Origin: Tigriopus japonicus
Taxonomy: Eukaryota > Arthropoda > Copepoda > Harpacticoida > Harpacticidae
Length of the DNA stretch: 64,000 nucleotides
Direction of reading: 5' to 3'
Assembly (NCBI GenBank): GCA_010645155.1
Contig: CM021317.1
Span: 1,045,330 to 1,109,329 of the forward strand
Positions 1 to 11,411 of the stretch are shown piece after piece. Every line of letters begins with the position of its first letter. Positions within the stretch are counted from its first letter, which is position 1. A program made the translations under genes and the position numbers. Under the pieces are notes generated by a model, which saw only the letters and a program-made list of their open reading frames with translations, ran no database searches and was not told the origin of the DNA.

Positions 1-1640
1 TTCACAGCAAAGTTGCAGCGTAAGATAGCAGTCCTTTTCCAGCCATTAAATTTTTACAATGATGCTTGCTGATCTCAGAAATTGGTCAAAACTGAGGTGC
101 GTCAAAGCAATAAAACAGTTATTTTTTGCGTATTGTCCTACATTTTTTGCCCTAAATTTCAAAATTTTTTGCCCTTTTTGCCCTATATTTCAACATTTTT
201 TGCCCTTTTTCCTGACATTTTAATGACATTTTTTGGACGTTTTTCCAACATTTTTTCCCGGCCTCTAATTATCATGAACATTGTCCATGCAATTTTGATT
301 TAGATTAAGGATAAGCTGTCCCAAGAATTCATCTTGGAACTGCTTATCTTGGGAATCTGCATTGGTACCTCTTTACTTAATTGTTAAGCCTTGAAAAGTG
401 GGATTGACTGAGCTAAAACAGCTTTTAGCAAAAATCATAGCATTGCATTCAGAACAATGTCCTACTTTTGTGCTGAGGTCACATCACAGACCACCTCCAG
501 GCTATTGGGTTCTAGCTAATCAAGCAGACAGCCGCGACAATACGGAGATCCGTGACCGCTAGATGACTCAGGCTGTATTTTTGGTTTGACTCTGAGAATC
601 AAAGTTCATGAAGGATATTTGCGTTATAAACAAGGTAGCGCACTCATAAGAATTTTATAAGGTAATCCCTCAAAGAGGGCGATTTGGTAACGTCAGAATT
701 GAGATATCTCTGATTAATTTATCTATGGTCACATGACCTATATTCCACGTCATCGCGTGACGTCATTGCGGCGAAACGGATTTATTTAGAGCTTTCAAAA
801 AATTCGGGTTTGAAACATAGTTGTCACCCTGTTCATCAGAAAAAAACATTTCTTTACAAAATGACAAAGTTTCTAAGTCCAAGTTCGAGCATCAAGATTT
901 ACAGAAGCCTTCAACAACATCGATACTCATTCCGTTCTTCGGTTTCAGGATTTTGACTCTCCAACAACATTGCCTACATCGCCTGAGCCTTCTTCCTTGA
1001 TCTCAGTGCAGTTAACATGGCCGTTTACGCTTGTCACGTTTGTCTTTTTATTGTGTGCTTCTTCACGCTCACCTCTTCGTAAGATCGACATTGCTTTGCT
1101 TAGCTATCCGGAGATGCACCGACGACTTTTCCGAGGAGGAACTTCAGTGGATGATGAGGGTAACATGTTCACTTCCTGAATCCTGTCATCCTGGATAAAT
1201 AAATGCATTGTAACACGCACATTTCCGTGACCGCTACGTCATTCTTTTTCGAGTTTTGGTCCGATACTCTTGGGGAATTGGGTCCCAAACTCATAAATTC
1301 ATTACTATTTGAACCGATATATATATATTTTTTTGAAATGACGATGAGTAAATTGGCTAAACCAAGAAATACTCGCGTACTAGAAGCTGGTTCGTGTTTT
1401 ACAAACTATTTATCAATAGTTTTCGCATTAAAACGCCCTACTTGCCATTAGTAGTAATTTCATGGAAGAACAAAGCTTTTGGGTTCAGATGTGAGTTTTT
1501 TTTAAAGACTTACGAGCTATTAGCTAGTTCATAATAGTCACCTAGGAGCTCCATATCAAGGAGCTACATGAAAACTACAGTCAACTGTAATTTGAGTTTT
1601 TTTTTCAAAAAAATGATCGTTTGGAGTTAGTTACCTTCCA
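1..1640. other. intergenic, no gene recognised
   Basis: I see no coding gene here. Positions 130-265 hold T-rich runs with repeated TTTTTTGCCC motifs, which look like a degraded transposon end. The rest is unremarkable AT-rich sequence. Short open frames have no recognisable domain. Confidence 0.5.
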
Positions 1641-1671
1641 AGTTAGAGATTTCTGGAAGTGATGTGTTTCG

Positions 1672-1795
1672 AACCAGGAGTGCTGCCAGTTTTGACTCGG
1701 AAGTTTATCGCTGTTAAGAAGGGCAGGTTGTGTTGAACTTTTTGAAGAGACCTAAACAGGGACCAATTTGGCAACACTTGAACTAGTTCGATTTC
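1672..1795 (+). repeat. ~125-bp dispersed repeat, copy 1
   Basis: A diverged copy of a short repeat that starts near GAGTGCTGCCA and ends near TTGGCAACACTTGAACT, so its ends are roughly inverted. Related copies lie at about 2414-2550, 5738-5860, 13935-14050 (minus strand) and 24613-24740. The last two sit inside the 1.1-kb transposon copies. It is probably an old MITE. Boundaries are approximate. Confidence 0.45.
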
Positions 1796-1809
1796 GAGTT
1801 TCATTGATA

Positions 1810-2399
1810 CAGGGTGCACCACTTAAAAGCGGACAAGAAGAATTGCTAATTTGAAGGAACTAAAATCGAATCAAAAAGCCTTTGTTACAAATGATGTTGG
1901 TTGGAACAATCTTTAAAATATATATTACTAAGTTATTCAACATAGAGGCCCTTGCTTTTAACCACGACCTTGAATCTACTCTCTGCATATGATCAAATGA
2001 TCCGCAGTTGCTCTGCTGGAATTTTAGTCCATGCAGCCTTAAAGGTTACTGCCAAGGAAGCCACATTTTTTTGAACCTTTACTCCCCACCATCTTCTCTA
2101 GAATGGCGGAAATAAAAAACTTCTTGGATTAATATCTGGTTGATTTCGCTTCAAGGGGCCTTGAAGCAATGGTCCTGACAATTGCTTGAACGATGTTATG
2201 ATCTTGTTACAGGTTGGTTACATATCTTTCTTGGTTGCCTTTTTTCTTGCTGAAACAGCTAGAGACTCCCAATCCCCTCAAAATACGTAATAACAAGTGA
2301 TTGGCCTATGAACTGGATTTTGGGGTCTTCGCTCTAAAATTGAAATTGGCATTGCTGGCCTTCATCAAACCTCTGTCCGATTTTAAGTGGCGCTCCCTG
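1810..2399. mobile_element. mariner-type MITE, 590 bp
   Basis: The ends are inverted repeats: CAGGGTGCACCACTTAAAA at the left, and its near-complement ending GTGGCGCTCCCTG at the right. TA dinucleotides flank both ends (1808-1809 and 2400-2401), as expected for a Tc1/mariner target duplication. There is no transposase frame inside, so it is non-autonomous. It sits between two copies of the ~125-bp dispersed repeat. Confidence 0.75.
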
Positions 2400-2413
2400 T
2401 AGATTTAAAAATG

Positions 2414-2550
2414 GATTTCGAGTTGGCAGTGCTGCCATATTTTATGGCAGATAAGGTCTATTGCTGATTGAAAAGTTTAGTTGTGGTCAGATTTTTGACC
2501 CTAAAAAGCAAAATGGCAAAACTCGGCTAAAAACCCAACTCGAAACACAT
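2414..2550 (+). repeat. ~125-bp dispersed repeat, copy 2
   Basis: This starts GAGTTGGCAGTGCTGCCA and ends near ATGGCAAAACTCGG. Its middle (AAGTTTAGTTGTGGTCAGA and following) aligns with the corresponding part of the 1.1-kb transposon at 24613-24740. It is a member of the same dispersed family as 1672-1795. Confidence 0.5.
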
Positions 2551-5500
2551 CAGTAGTTTCTGGACGAAGAAAGTGGCTACATCAACAGTGTCCCCAAATA
2601 TTTCGGCGAAAAATTTAAAGGGAAGGTGTTTGGTTTTCTGCAGAAACTTTTAATTACCTAAAATAGTTGAACATGCATACGAGCATTTGAGCTACTGGAG
2701 CTAAATTCAAAGATTCCATCTGATAAAAATGTAAGTCATCAACATCGCTAACTTTTTAAGTCTATAAAGTAGATTTGAGAGATATTTTGAGGATAGTTCC
2801 GCGAAAATAAACTGGATAAAACCGAACTCTGCTTGATCATGATGATTTCGAATCATCATGAATGATCAAATGACTGATCAATGAATATGCCATAGAAAAG
2901 TTTTCTTCATGGAACCCGTTTTGCGCTTTGGTGCACTTACAAAGTAACTTTCTAGTCCGACCTTTAATAAATCAATGGACTAGCTACATCATTAGCATTT
3001 TATAAAATATTTGCCGTTTTGTTTCACGTGTAGAGTGTACGGACAGCTTTACTTGAAGTTGACTCGAAGACAATGCTACTAGCACACCTTGGTGCACGCT
3101 TGGCATACAAAAGCCAATATTTATCCATTGAAGGCTGGTCTACACGTGAAACAAAAAAGCAAATATTTGGTCAAATGCAAGACAAAATTTGCTTGATGGC
3201 AAATATAACATTTTGTTTATCAAGTGTTTCTGACTTTGAACATGCTGAAAAAACATTTGTCACTATGCTAACTTTTTCTCGTCGACAATCGAAATACACA
3301 TCGACGCATGCAGGGTGTCCAATCACAAAACGATTTTTGTTAAGTAAAAAGTTTCAAATTAATGGATTGAAGGGCAAAACTAAAATCCTCTAACTTTTGG
3401 CATCAAGATCACCAAAATCGAAGGTCATTTGTGAAAGATTGCGAGGCTCCACGGAAATGGACGACAACAAAAGTCATCGATAATCAGTTGTAAGTGTAAT
3501 AGACTAGTCACGCACGTCTCAAATGCGTCAACTGACAGGCTCAGAAGAGTTTATTAGAGGGCTAAATGAAGAGAAGAGACACTCCCACTCAGCCGCTTGA
3601 ATGGAAAATTGCTTTGGCCTTGTCAGCCTGGAGTTGGACAGAGCACCTCAAAGTGCTCTAAAAAGAAGAGTGGCTCGACTGACCAGGCAGAAATTTGTCA
3701 ATTTTTGAGCAGATTTTGTAGACAAACGGGTCACAAAAATAACTTCTTTTACCATTAGCTTCCAAGCCCATTGTCATCCCAACACCCAAAGCACATTAGA
3801 ACATGAAATACGGTTGTCAAACTCGAATTTGAGCATGTCAGAAATTTTATGATTGAAAGGTTGTGTTATCCTGAGATTATTCTTTGCGTGCTGAAACACT
3901 TGGACTTCGTAACATAGATATGTTTAGATACGACATTTTCATCTTTGTGGGACAATAGGTGGAAAATGGTTTTGTAAATCAGCCCAAGGTTTCCAAAGAA
4001 TATTGATGTTTTAATTAAGGGTGATTTGAGCAGAACCAATTCCTATTTTCTGCCATACTAGTAAAATAAGATTTGTCTCATGTAAATTTGTAGCTTTGAA
4101 TTTGTTGCCGTCAAATCTTGTCAGGGAATAAACAAGAGGTTAAGTCGTTTAAGACAGGGCTAGACATATTGCAAATGTTTGATTATTAGGCCCCAGAAAA
4201 TAACTTTATTTTGTTGTGGAGCAGAAATCCCAGATGTTGAATAATGTAGGGTCAGATAATGGTTAGTTATCTTCAGCTAGCCTTACCCTTAAAACATCTT
4301 GAATTTCTTCTCCACAGCAAAATAGGATAATTTTCCAGGGCCTATTGATCAGATCATGATCAGCCTTTTCTTCAAAGACCTGATTGTCCCAACCGTGGGA
4401 GTGTGTCCAATTTGATTATGACCAGAGACAAGTTCGTTCTCAGTGACAAGACTTGAAGAAAGAGAGCTTATTGATGTTAATCTGTCCATGTTAACCCCAG
4501 AATCATCCGACAAAGTCGTAGGGAAAGCATATCTATGCTTTGAAATACAACTGGACAGTGGGCCAGGTTGACCAAATGTTGCACAAGTCCTAAATGTCAA
4601 ATGGTTAGAAAGTTTTGATTGGTACTCTTGAATTAATATTTGAATGTACCCTCTGGGTACAAATTATTTTCTGATTTTTAATAGTTTGACCCATAGTCAT
4701 GTTGGTTGAGTTGCAAGTACACTTCTTGAACTGAGTCCAACTCATTGATGGAGCTTGGAACCCTTTTTGCATTTCGAGTGTAGGGACAAGCACATGAGGT
4801 CTATGACGAATTTTTGAATTTGGCGCCATGACTGGGGAAGCAGAGAGACAGCAAACTGTGTTCATAACAAAATCCTTGCTAATGGGAGTGACATTTCTCT
4901 CCATTTAGCCCTCTATAGTTTATAAGGTGCAACGTTGCCATGTGGCAGCATTATTCACCAAAACCCAACTCGACAAAACCAAATGCCAGTGGAGAGTAGA
5001 GGTCTTAAAATGGTTGGGGGGCAAGAAAATGACTGAAAATGACATTACATAACGTCAGTGTCCACAACGTGGCGTTATGCAAAAGCCTTTCCATCCGAAA
5101 CAAATTACACTGAAAGAAAGAAAAAAAATCTTGATCGAAGAAAATGTCGTTGAAAAGTGACAATATGTGGCAGTATACAATTCACTTTCTAAATTTCGGG
5201 ACTCAGCTAAAGATGACTGGTTTTCAAACACTATTTGGCAGTGTCAGTTTGAAACAATTTGAAAAAATGGGCAATTCTTTGGCCAAGGGGTAAAATATTT
5301 GACAAACTGCACGTTCACGTGTAGAAGCAACAGAAAAGAAACATTTGGCAATCGCCTAACATTTTCGGAATATCTGACAAATAAAATAGCCAAAATGTTT
5401 CTCGTGTAGACCAGCCTTTATAGAAAGAGATAAAGAGGCTGAGATGAAATAGAGAGAAGTAGAGAAGCAAAGAGGAACTGCCCTACATTCATTCGTTTTT

Positions 5501-5737
5501 TCAGACTTTTTTTATCAGCGAATTTACCACATTGAAATGAGAAGATTAGGTGAGAATCGTTAAAAAGGCGCTGATGTGATTCTGGTAATAGGAGTGTAAG
5601 AGAGATAACCCGTTTCATTGCTTTAAACTTAGTTGTTTTCAAGGGGTGAGTACAGAAAATTGGCTTTCAATAATGTGCCATACTCAGAATTTTTTGTGCA
5701 GGAATTCGGGGAAAATTTCCTACATAGTTGATAATAG
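2551..5737. other. intergenic, with a possible old inverted-repeat element
   Basis: No gene is recognised. Positions 3128-3150 (AAGGCTGGTCTACACGTGAA) and 5399-5421 (the near-complement, ending GTAGACCAGCCTT) form an inverted repeat about 2.3 kb apart. A further arm is at 3019-3035. They may be the ends of an old DNA transposon, but I found no target duplication and no transposase. Confidence 0.3.
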
Positions 5738-5860
5738 ATAGTATTGCCAATTTTTTTCTCGAAGTTTAATCGCTTTTAGAAAAGTCATATTTTATGAAAC
5801 TTTTGTCCAAAGACTTAAAAAAAGACCAAAATGACAATACTCGAACTAAATCAACGGAGT
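5738..5860 (+). repeat. ~125-bp dispersed repeat, copy 3
   Basis: This starts near GTATTGCCAATTTTTTTCTCG and ends GACAATACTCGAACT, with the same internal order of motifs as the copies at 1672 and 2414. It is strongly diverged. Confidence 0.4.
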
Positions 5861-6039
5861 CAACTTCGATCGATTCGTCAAAGAAGACAGACGTTCAATC
5901 CAGTGCTCTCGTACAATTCCGTGACTTAGGTCATTCTTCCATCAACTATTGGCAAAGTGTTGTTTAGCATAAATTTGGAGTCGATCTGTTGCGGTGCTGC
6001 GGGGTGAAAATGAGGAAAGCTACTAGAAGTGCCACAAAA

Positions 6040-6385
6040 GATTTGCCATATCTTTCTGTGTCTGTTAGGAAACTCTAAAAGTTAAAATTTAAGTGTGGAT
6101 CATATTTTGTTCGTGCAATAACGCAACTCAAAATCAAACTATTACTTTGGCTCAAGCTTTGGAGTTGAACTTTTCAAAAAAGTGTCTATTTGCTTTGAAA
6201 TTTGAGAAAAAAAAAACAAATTTTGACTAATTAGACGAAAAAAGTTGAGCGAAATTGCCGGATTAGACGAAAAAAGACTAATAAAATCCAAATTAAATGA
6301 ATATAGTAATCGCGACGAATAAGAGTAAAAAAGACGAATAAAGACGAAAAAGTTTATTCGTCTAAAGTTCCTGTCCCTATGAATC
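6040..6385 (-). mobile_element. hAT-like element fragment (family X), one terminus
   Basis: The right end reads, on the minus strand, TAGGGACAGGAACTTTAGAC followed by repeated TTCGTC motifs. The same order of sequence occurs on the plus strand from about 19005, including a stretch near 6040-6130 that matches 19240-19330 in complement. I do not see the other terminus. The TAGGG start and the repeats suggest a hAT family. This copy serves as an intact reference for the terminus of family X. Confidence 0.55.
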
Positions 6386-6746
6386 ATCACCAAAAAAGTC
6401 CAAAAATAATAGTGCAACCGTGTCTTGTAGACATTGAAAACAAATATGACAAGTTCAAGGAAAAGGTGTTAAAGCGGCTGGAGTTTTCGAAAGAAGAATG
6501 TGCCTTTTTAGGATTAGATGAGTAGGAGTGCACTTTTCATGCAAATGCACTTTTTTATACGTTTGGCCGGTTTTTTTTGCTTTATTTGCACTTTTTCCCG
6601 TTTTTACCCGTTTTTGCACTTTCCGTGATTTTTTGCTAATATCTAGTTTTTGGGCAGAAATTCCAAAAATATAAGCATTTTTTTCCAAATTCCGCGTAAA
6701 AAAATTTCCGTCAAAAAAAACCCAGCATGGCTAAAGAAATTTAATA

Positions 6747-8469
6747 ATAATAATAATGTTTATTGCGACTCTTGGTCATGTCATGGCGTATCAAAAAAGA
6801 TATATGTATGATCATATATAACTGTAAAAGGACATGTCAAATGTTAAAAACACGTTAAAAATAGTTACGTAAATCATGCTATCACAGTGAGTTGACTAGA
6901 ATACATTCAATGCACATGGAAGAAATGAAGCGGGGTTTGACAGACTGTAAAGATGTAGTTGGGTAGAGGTAGATGATGAAAATCTTGGTTATTGCAGTAG
7001 AGAGGGTGGGTCAGATTGAACAGATCCTTCGTCAGTTCCCGTCTTTGATGGAGTTGGGCAGGAAGCCGGACGAAGGTGCGTGACCGCCAATATTCCGAAG
7101 GGATGTCAGGCCAAGGACAATAAGGTGTTGTCAAGTCCTTGACCGGGAAGGACAGCATGTGTCCAGACATTGCCTCCGGAAAGGTCAGGTTCCCAACACT
7201 GTTGGACACTAACCTTGCCAGCCCGATGGTGAGGGGCTCGGTTTCGCATAGGAAATGCGTCCATGCATTATTGGCATATTGGGGCACGCAGAGGTATCGT
7301 TTGAGGAATTTGGTGAAGGTGGCATCGGCGGATTTGAGAGCGGATTGGGCAGAGTTGGGAAGCCAGAGGTGAAGGCCGTAGAGGAAGATGGGGGTGATTT
7401 AGGTCCAGAAGAGTTGAAGAACTATTGGCAGAGGAAGATTCTTGATGGGAAGTCTATTGCAGATGTATCCGATCCTGGCCCTGGCCTTGGTTATTGCGAT
7501 GTTGAGGTGTTTGGTGAAGGAGAGTTGGGTGGTGAAGGTGAAACCGACATAGTTAAAAAACTGGACGATTTCAATCGGACTATTCTTGATGTGGAAGGAG
7601 GTGGGAGGCAGACGACCTTTATGGAAAACCATGGCCTTCGTCTTGATGGTGTTGACTTGAAGGCCGTTCTCTTGACAATAACCGTGGAGAGCATTGATGG
7701 CATTTTGCAATTCCATGGTTGAATCAGCCAAGAGAACCAGGTCGTCTGCATACTGTAAGTATTGTATTCTATTGCTATTGATGGTGGGGCTTTGGTGGGA
7801 GAGAGCTTCGGGCAGGTCGGATACATAAAGATTGAAAAGAATTGGCGATACTGGATCCCCCTGCGGAAGGCCGATGAATGTGAAGAAGCAGGGGGATAGG
7901 TCCTCACCAGAACGAATGGAACATTTGAGTCCTGCATAAATGTTGGACAGCAGGACGCATATGGAACACGGAATTCCCCATAGTTGGAGTTTGGAGAATA
8001 ACCGCGTTCGGTCCACCCTGTCGAATGCTTTGGAGAAATCCACAAAGCATCCGTAAACTCTCCTCTTAGTGCTGATGTTTGCGTGCACAATTTTGAAGAG
8101 GAGAGTGGCTGCCGATGTGGTTGAGCGGCTTCTCCGGAAACCGAATTGGAACTCGGGAAGGAGATTCCTTTCCTCGGCCAATCCGGAGAAACGGACAGCT
8201 AACAGGGTGGACATCATCTTCAAGAAGGGGTTTTCCAAGGCGATGGTCCTATGATTGTCTGGAATGTCCTTGGGCCTCTTCTTATGGATGAAGATGATGG
8301 CTGACTCCATCTAGTCTGGTGAGAAGAAAGATGTTTGGAGGGCGTGGCTGAAGAGATCTTGTAGGAGTGGTTGGATTTGGGTCCGGAAAAGTGAAAGTTG
8401 GAAGGGAGAAACCCCTGATGTTGACGGGGCCTTGCTCTTCATCTTCTTGAAATTTAATATATTTAAATC
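6747..8469 (-). mobile_element. LINE (non-LTR retrotransposon), 5'-truncated
   Basis: The insertion is bounded by a perfect 13-bp direct repeat, AAGAAATTTAATA, at 6734-6746 and 8470-8482. That is a typical LINE target-site duplication. On the minus strand it contains the C-terminal part of a reverse-transcriptase reading frame, a 3' untranslated region (about 6906-6765), and a tail of ATT repeats next to the left duplication. A second copy of the 3' untranslated region is at 57255-57410, and a scrap of the reverse transcriptase is at 43438-43572. I cannot assign the clade with confidence. Confidence 0.85.
6907..8452 (-). pseudogene. LINE ORF2, reverse transcriptase to C-terminus, with in-frame stops
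   Basis: The reverse transcriptase would copy the LINE RNA at a nicked chromosomal target. Clear motifs in order: FVDFSKAFDRVDR (catalytic Asp of motif A), GLPQGDPVSPILFNLYVSDL (motif B), and YADD with following LVLLADS (motif C). The reading frame is the same from about 8452 down to the stop at 6907. It is broken by a stop near 8313, where a Trp codon would be expected, and by another near 7397. The N-terminal endonuclease and the start of the protein are missing because of 5' truncation. The C-terminal 120 residues have no motif I can name. It cannot encode a full-length protein. Confidence 0.85.
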
Positions 8470-8482
8470 AAGAAATTTAATA

Positions 8483-9643
8483 TATTGTTGATTGTTCCAA
8501 ACATTGAAATTGGCCTCACTTGTTGGGGTAAATAGTTTACCTTATGGGCTGGTAAATTATATCATGTTTGAACACTATTATTTTTCGCTGAAAATTCAAT
8601 TTTTTGACATTAATAACAATTCTTCTTAACAAAACCAATCAATGCAGAGAAGGAAACGTTGAATAAACATAGGAATTAGTAGAAATCAACTTACCCACTT
8701 TGAATCAAAACTAACAAAGACCAAAAGCACTTGAAAAAACCTAACCAAGTATGGTCCTTATGTTTATTAAAAACCCCTTTGGCTTGAATATTGAAATGAA
8801 GCCAATCGGTCAAAAGGTTAGATAGACATTGCATGTATCTGCATATTTATTTTTTACAATTAAACTAAGTAAAGCCACATTAACAATCCTTAAGTGTACT
8901 CTCAGATGATTAGCTGTCTTTTTTTTAAAAGCAACAGCTCTGTTGAGAGTGTACTAAAAGACCATCAATTTGACCTAATTTTGATATACTGTAAAATCTG
9001 ACTCATATATGTTGACATGTGACCCAATATTGGGAGAAATGCATTTCTGATCTTTTTTGACTTGAAAAGCATTTTTGAAACAACAAAGGGGCTTAGCAAT
9101 TTTCGTGTTTTCCCAAATGAACAAGATCAGTCAACCAATTATTGTATTTCATAAAAAATGTTTGTACTTTTTGCACTTTTATTTGCACTTTAATTTGCAC
9201 TTTTTGGTCTATCTATTTGCACGAAAAGTGCACCCCTAACCATGATATATTGGAAAAAAACACGACATGTTTTAATGATCTCAAAACGTACCAAAAATAT
9301 CTCCTCCTCATTAATTGAACATTACAAACGTACCTACGTTTGTATTTTTCCTTTAAGCTATTAACAAAGTTTTTAGGCACCACATTATTTTTATGAAAAG
9401 CTACAGAGGTTCCTCTATCCTGACTATTAATGCGCATTTCATTTGTAGAACTGTTACTCAGTCATCATCAATATTTGTTACTTATTTTGGAGTGAAACAA
9501 GCCATTTTAGTACTAAGAGACAACTCTCGAGTACAGAAGAAACAGTTTTTGAGATTTGTTGACAAGCCTCAAACGAGGACAGCTGACGAGCGGATTTTTG
9601 TAAACATTCTCCGTGCGGTTGCCAATGGCCAATAGGGTATCTA
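8483..9643. other. no gene recognised
   Basis: The stretch to 9238 is the remaining part of the hAT-like element, with TTTGCAC repeats at its end. From 9239 to 9643 I see no gene or repeat with clear borders. Confidence 0.45.
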
Positions 9644-9651
9644 GTCAGGAC

Positions 9652-10063
9652 TAGAGCACTATAATAACAGAGTACGGTCATAAAGTGCGCCATCTAGTGA
9701 ATTTCATGTGGCAACAGCTGTAAAACGAGAAAAACTCGCTGGCAACAGCTCGTTGACTGAGTATTGTTAGGACTTGTGGTTTTTGGTTGAAATTATTGGT
9801 AAAATCCCTTTCAAATTGGCATGGAAATTTGACTACTATAAAGGTAATTCAGGCATGATTTATGTCAAAATTCATCAGAAAAACAAATAAGTTCTATTTG
9901 GAGTTCCGCCATCAACATTTTAGGCACTTCACTTTGTCCAAAACTGATGAATGACCATTGCAATCTTTAAAAACATGTGTATCATGGGAACGGCGAGCTG
10001 TTGCCGCATGAAATGCACTAGATGGCGCACTTTATGACTGTACTCTGTTATTCTAGTGCTCTA
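9652..10063. mobile_element. hAT-like MITE, 412 bp
   Basis: The ends TAGAGCACTATAATAACAGA and (complement of the right end) TAGAGCACTAGAATAACAGA form inverted repeats of about 70 bp. A perfect 8-bp duplication, GTCAGGAC, flanks the element at 9644-9651 and 10064-10071. TAG...CTA termini with an 8-bp duplication fit the hAT superfamily. There is no transposase inside. Confidence 0.85.
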
Positions 10064-10129
10064 GTCAGGACTAGATATTTTCTTTAAGAGTCGCTAGTGC
10101 TTTTGAACGGTTTCAGGACAACTCAACCC

Positions 10130-10670
10130 AATGGACACATTGACTTATTGGATAACTCGACCCATGGGACAACTCGACCCATTGGACAACTCGACCCATT
10201 GGACAAGTCGACCCATTGGACAACTCGACCCATTGGACAAGTCGACCCATTGGACAACTCGACCCATTGGACAAGTCGACCCATTGGACAAGTCGACCCA
10301 TTGGACAAGTCGACCCATTGGACAAGTCGACCCATTGGACAAGTCGACCCATTGGACAAGTCGACCCATTGGACAAGTCGACCCATTGGACAACTCGACC
10401 CATTGGACAACTCGACCCATTGGACAACTCGACCCATTGGACAACTCGACCCATTGGACAACTCGACCCATTGGACAACTCGACCTATTGGACAATTCGA
10501 CCCAGGTGGACAACTTGATCCACCAGACAACTCGACCCAGCGGACAACTTGACCCAATAGAAAACTCGACCTAAAACAACTCAACCCAATGGACAACTCA
10601 ACCCACCAGACAACTCGACCCTTCAGATAACTGGACCCAGCAGACAACTTGACCCACAGCAGAACTTGCA
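10130..10670. repeat. 17-bp minisatellite, about 31 units
   Basis: The unit is GACAACTCGACCCATTG. A variant, GACAAGTC..., forms a nearly pure block around 10260-10385. The first and last units are degenerate. The unit length is not a multiple of three and the units lack stop codons, so long frames stay open on both strands. They would encode 17-residue repeats. These are by-products of the repeat and I do not regard them as genes. Confidence 0.95.
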
Positions 10671-10688
10671 AGGGCGTAAAACTGGACC

Positions 10689-10959
10689 AATGGATGAGTG
10701 TAATCGAAGGAATTCAGCTGGGGATTCTGGGGCCAAAAGAACTAGGGATGGGTCAGAACTAGGTTCTGACATTTCAAAGTTTTAGTTTGCAACGTGAGGA
10801 ACATATTCTTATTTAAATTGATTGTCAAAATGAGGTAACCGAGTTGGGCTAACGAATTTTGATTAAATTTTATGGAGTGTGAGTCTCAACTCCGACGCAT
10901 CCCTAGCCATTTTGGCCCCAGAATCCCCAGCTGAATTCGTTCGATTACACTCATCCATT
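10689..10959. mobile_element. MITE with ~50-bp inverted repeats, 271 bp
   Basis: The left arm begins AATGGATGAGTGTAATCGAA and includes GAATTCAGCTGGGGATTCTG. The right arm is its near-perfect complement and ends CACTCATCCATT. No transposase and no clear target duplication are visible. It lies directly after the minisatellite. Confidence 0.7.
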
Positions 10960-11411
10960 AAACGCCATATCATAAAATTCAAGAGTCAAATTCTAGGCCA
11001 CCACAATGACAATGTTTTTTGATCTTCGTCCGGTGGGTGGAGTTCTCCGGTGGGTCACGAATATCAACCATGGTGCTCAACAACTAATCTTTTGACAACA
11101 TAATCAACGTCATTAAGGCTCTGCGCCTTCGTTAAGACTTCAGCATGTTTTTACATTTTTGTGCCATGTCTGAAAGAGAAGGCATTCCTGTTTTGTATTT
11201 ACCGTATTTTATCAAGATTTGGCTCCAAAAAGAACAAGCCTCCGTTCATATTGGTTTGGGTGTTTACTTCTTGGATGAACGAGGAAACAAAGGAAAAACT
11301 TTAAGAAGAGCGCATGCTGGAATTTGCACCAAAGTTATCTTTTTTAAAATATATTTGTTAGTCAAAAATGAATGGGATAATGCCTCACACTTTTTTCGCT
11401 TTTAGTTCAGG
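10960..11411. other. upstream region of GT31 gene 1
   Basis: No separate gene is recognised. A TTTTAG sequence ends at 11405, six bases before the gene 1 ATG, and looks like a splice acceptor. Gene 2 has the same arrangement (TTTTAG at 30920-30925). A non-coding first exon may therefore lie further upstream. I cannot locate it. Confidence 0.35.

Larger units (their letters stand above)
6523..9238. mobile_element. hAT-like element disrupted by a LINE
   Basis: The left end TAGGAGTGCACTTTTCATGC and the right end (complement TAGGGGTGCACTTTTCGTGC) are inverted repeats with two mismatches. Both are followed inward by TTTGCACTTTT repeats. The LINE at 6747-8469 accounts for most of the inside, leaving roughly 1 kb of the original element. 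I do not see an 8-bp target duplication at the ends, so the assignment to hAT rests on the terminal sequence alone. Confidence 0.5.

Noticed and set aside
3128..5421. 2.3-kb DNA transposon with GGCTGGTCTACACG ends
   Set aside because: Only a short terminal match; no target duplication or transposase. Kept as a low-confidence note only.
10097..10671. Long open frames on both strands, up to 182 codons
   Set aside because: They are produced by the 17-bp repeat, which has no stop in any frame; no start context or domain supports a gene.
11145..11405. 86-residue plus-strand frame just before GT31 gene 1
   Set aside because: No anchor or family motif, absent from gene 2; it ends at the presumed splice acceptor.
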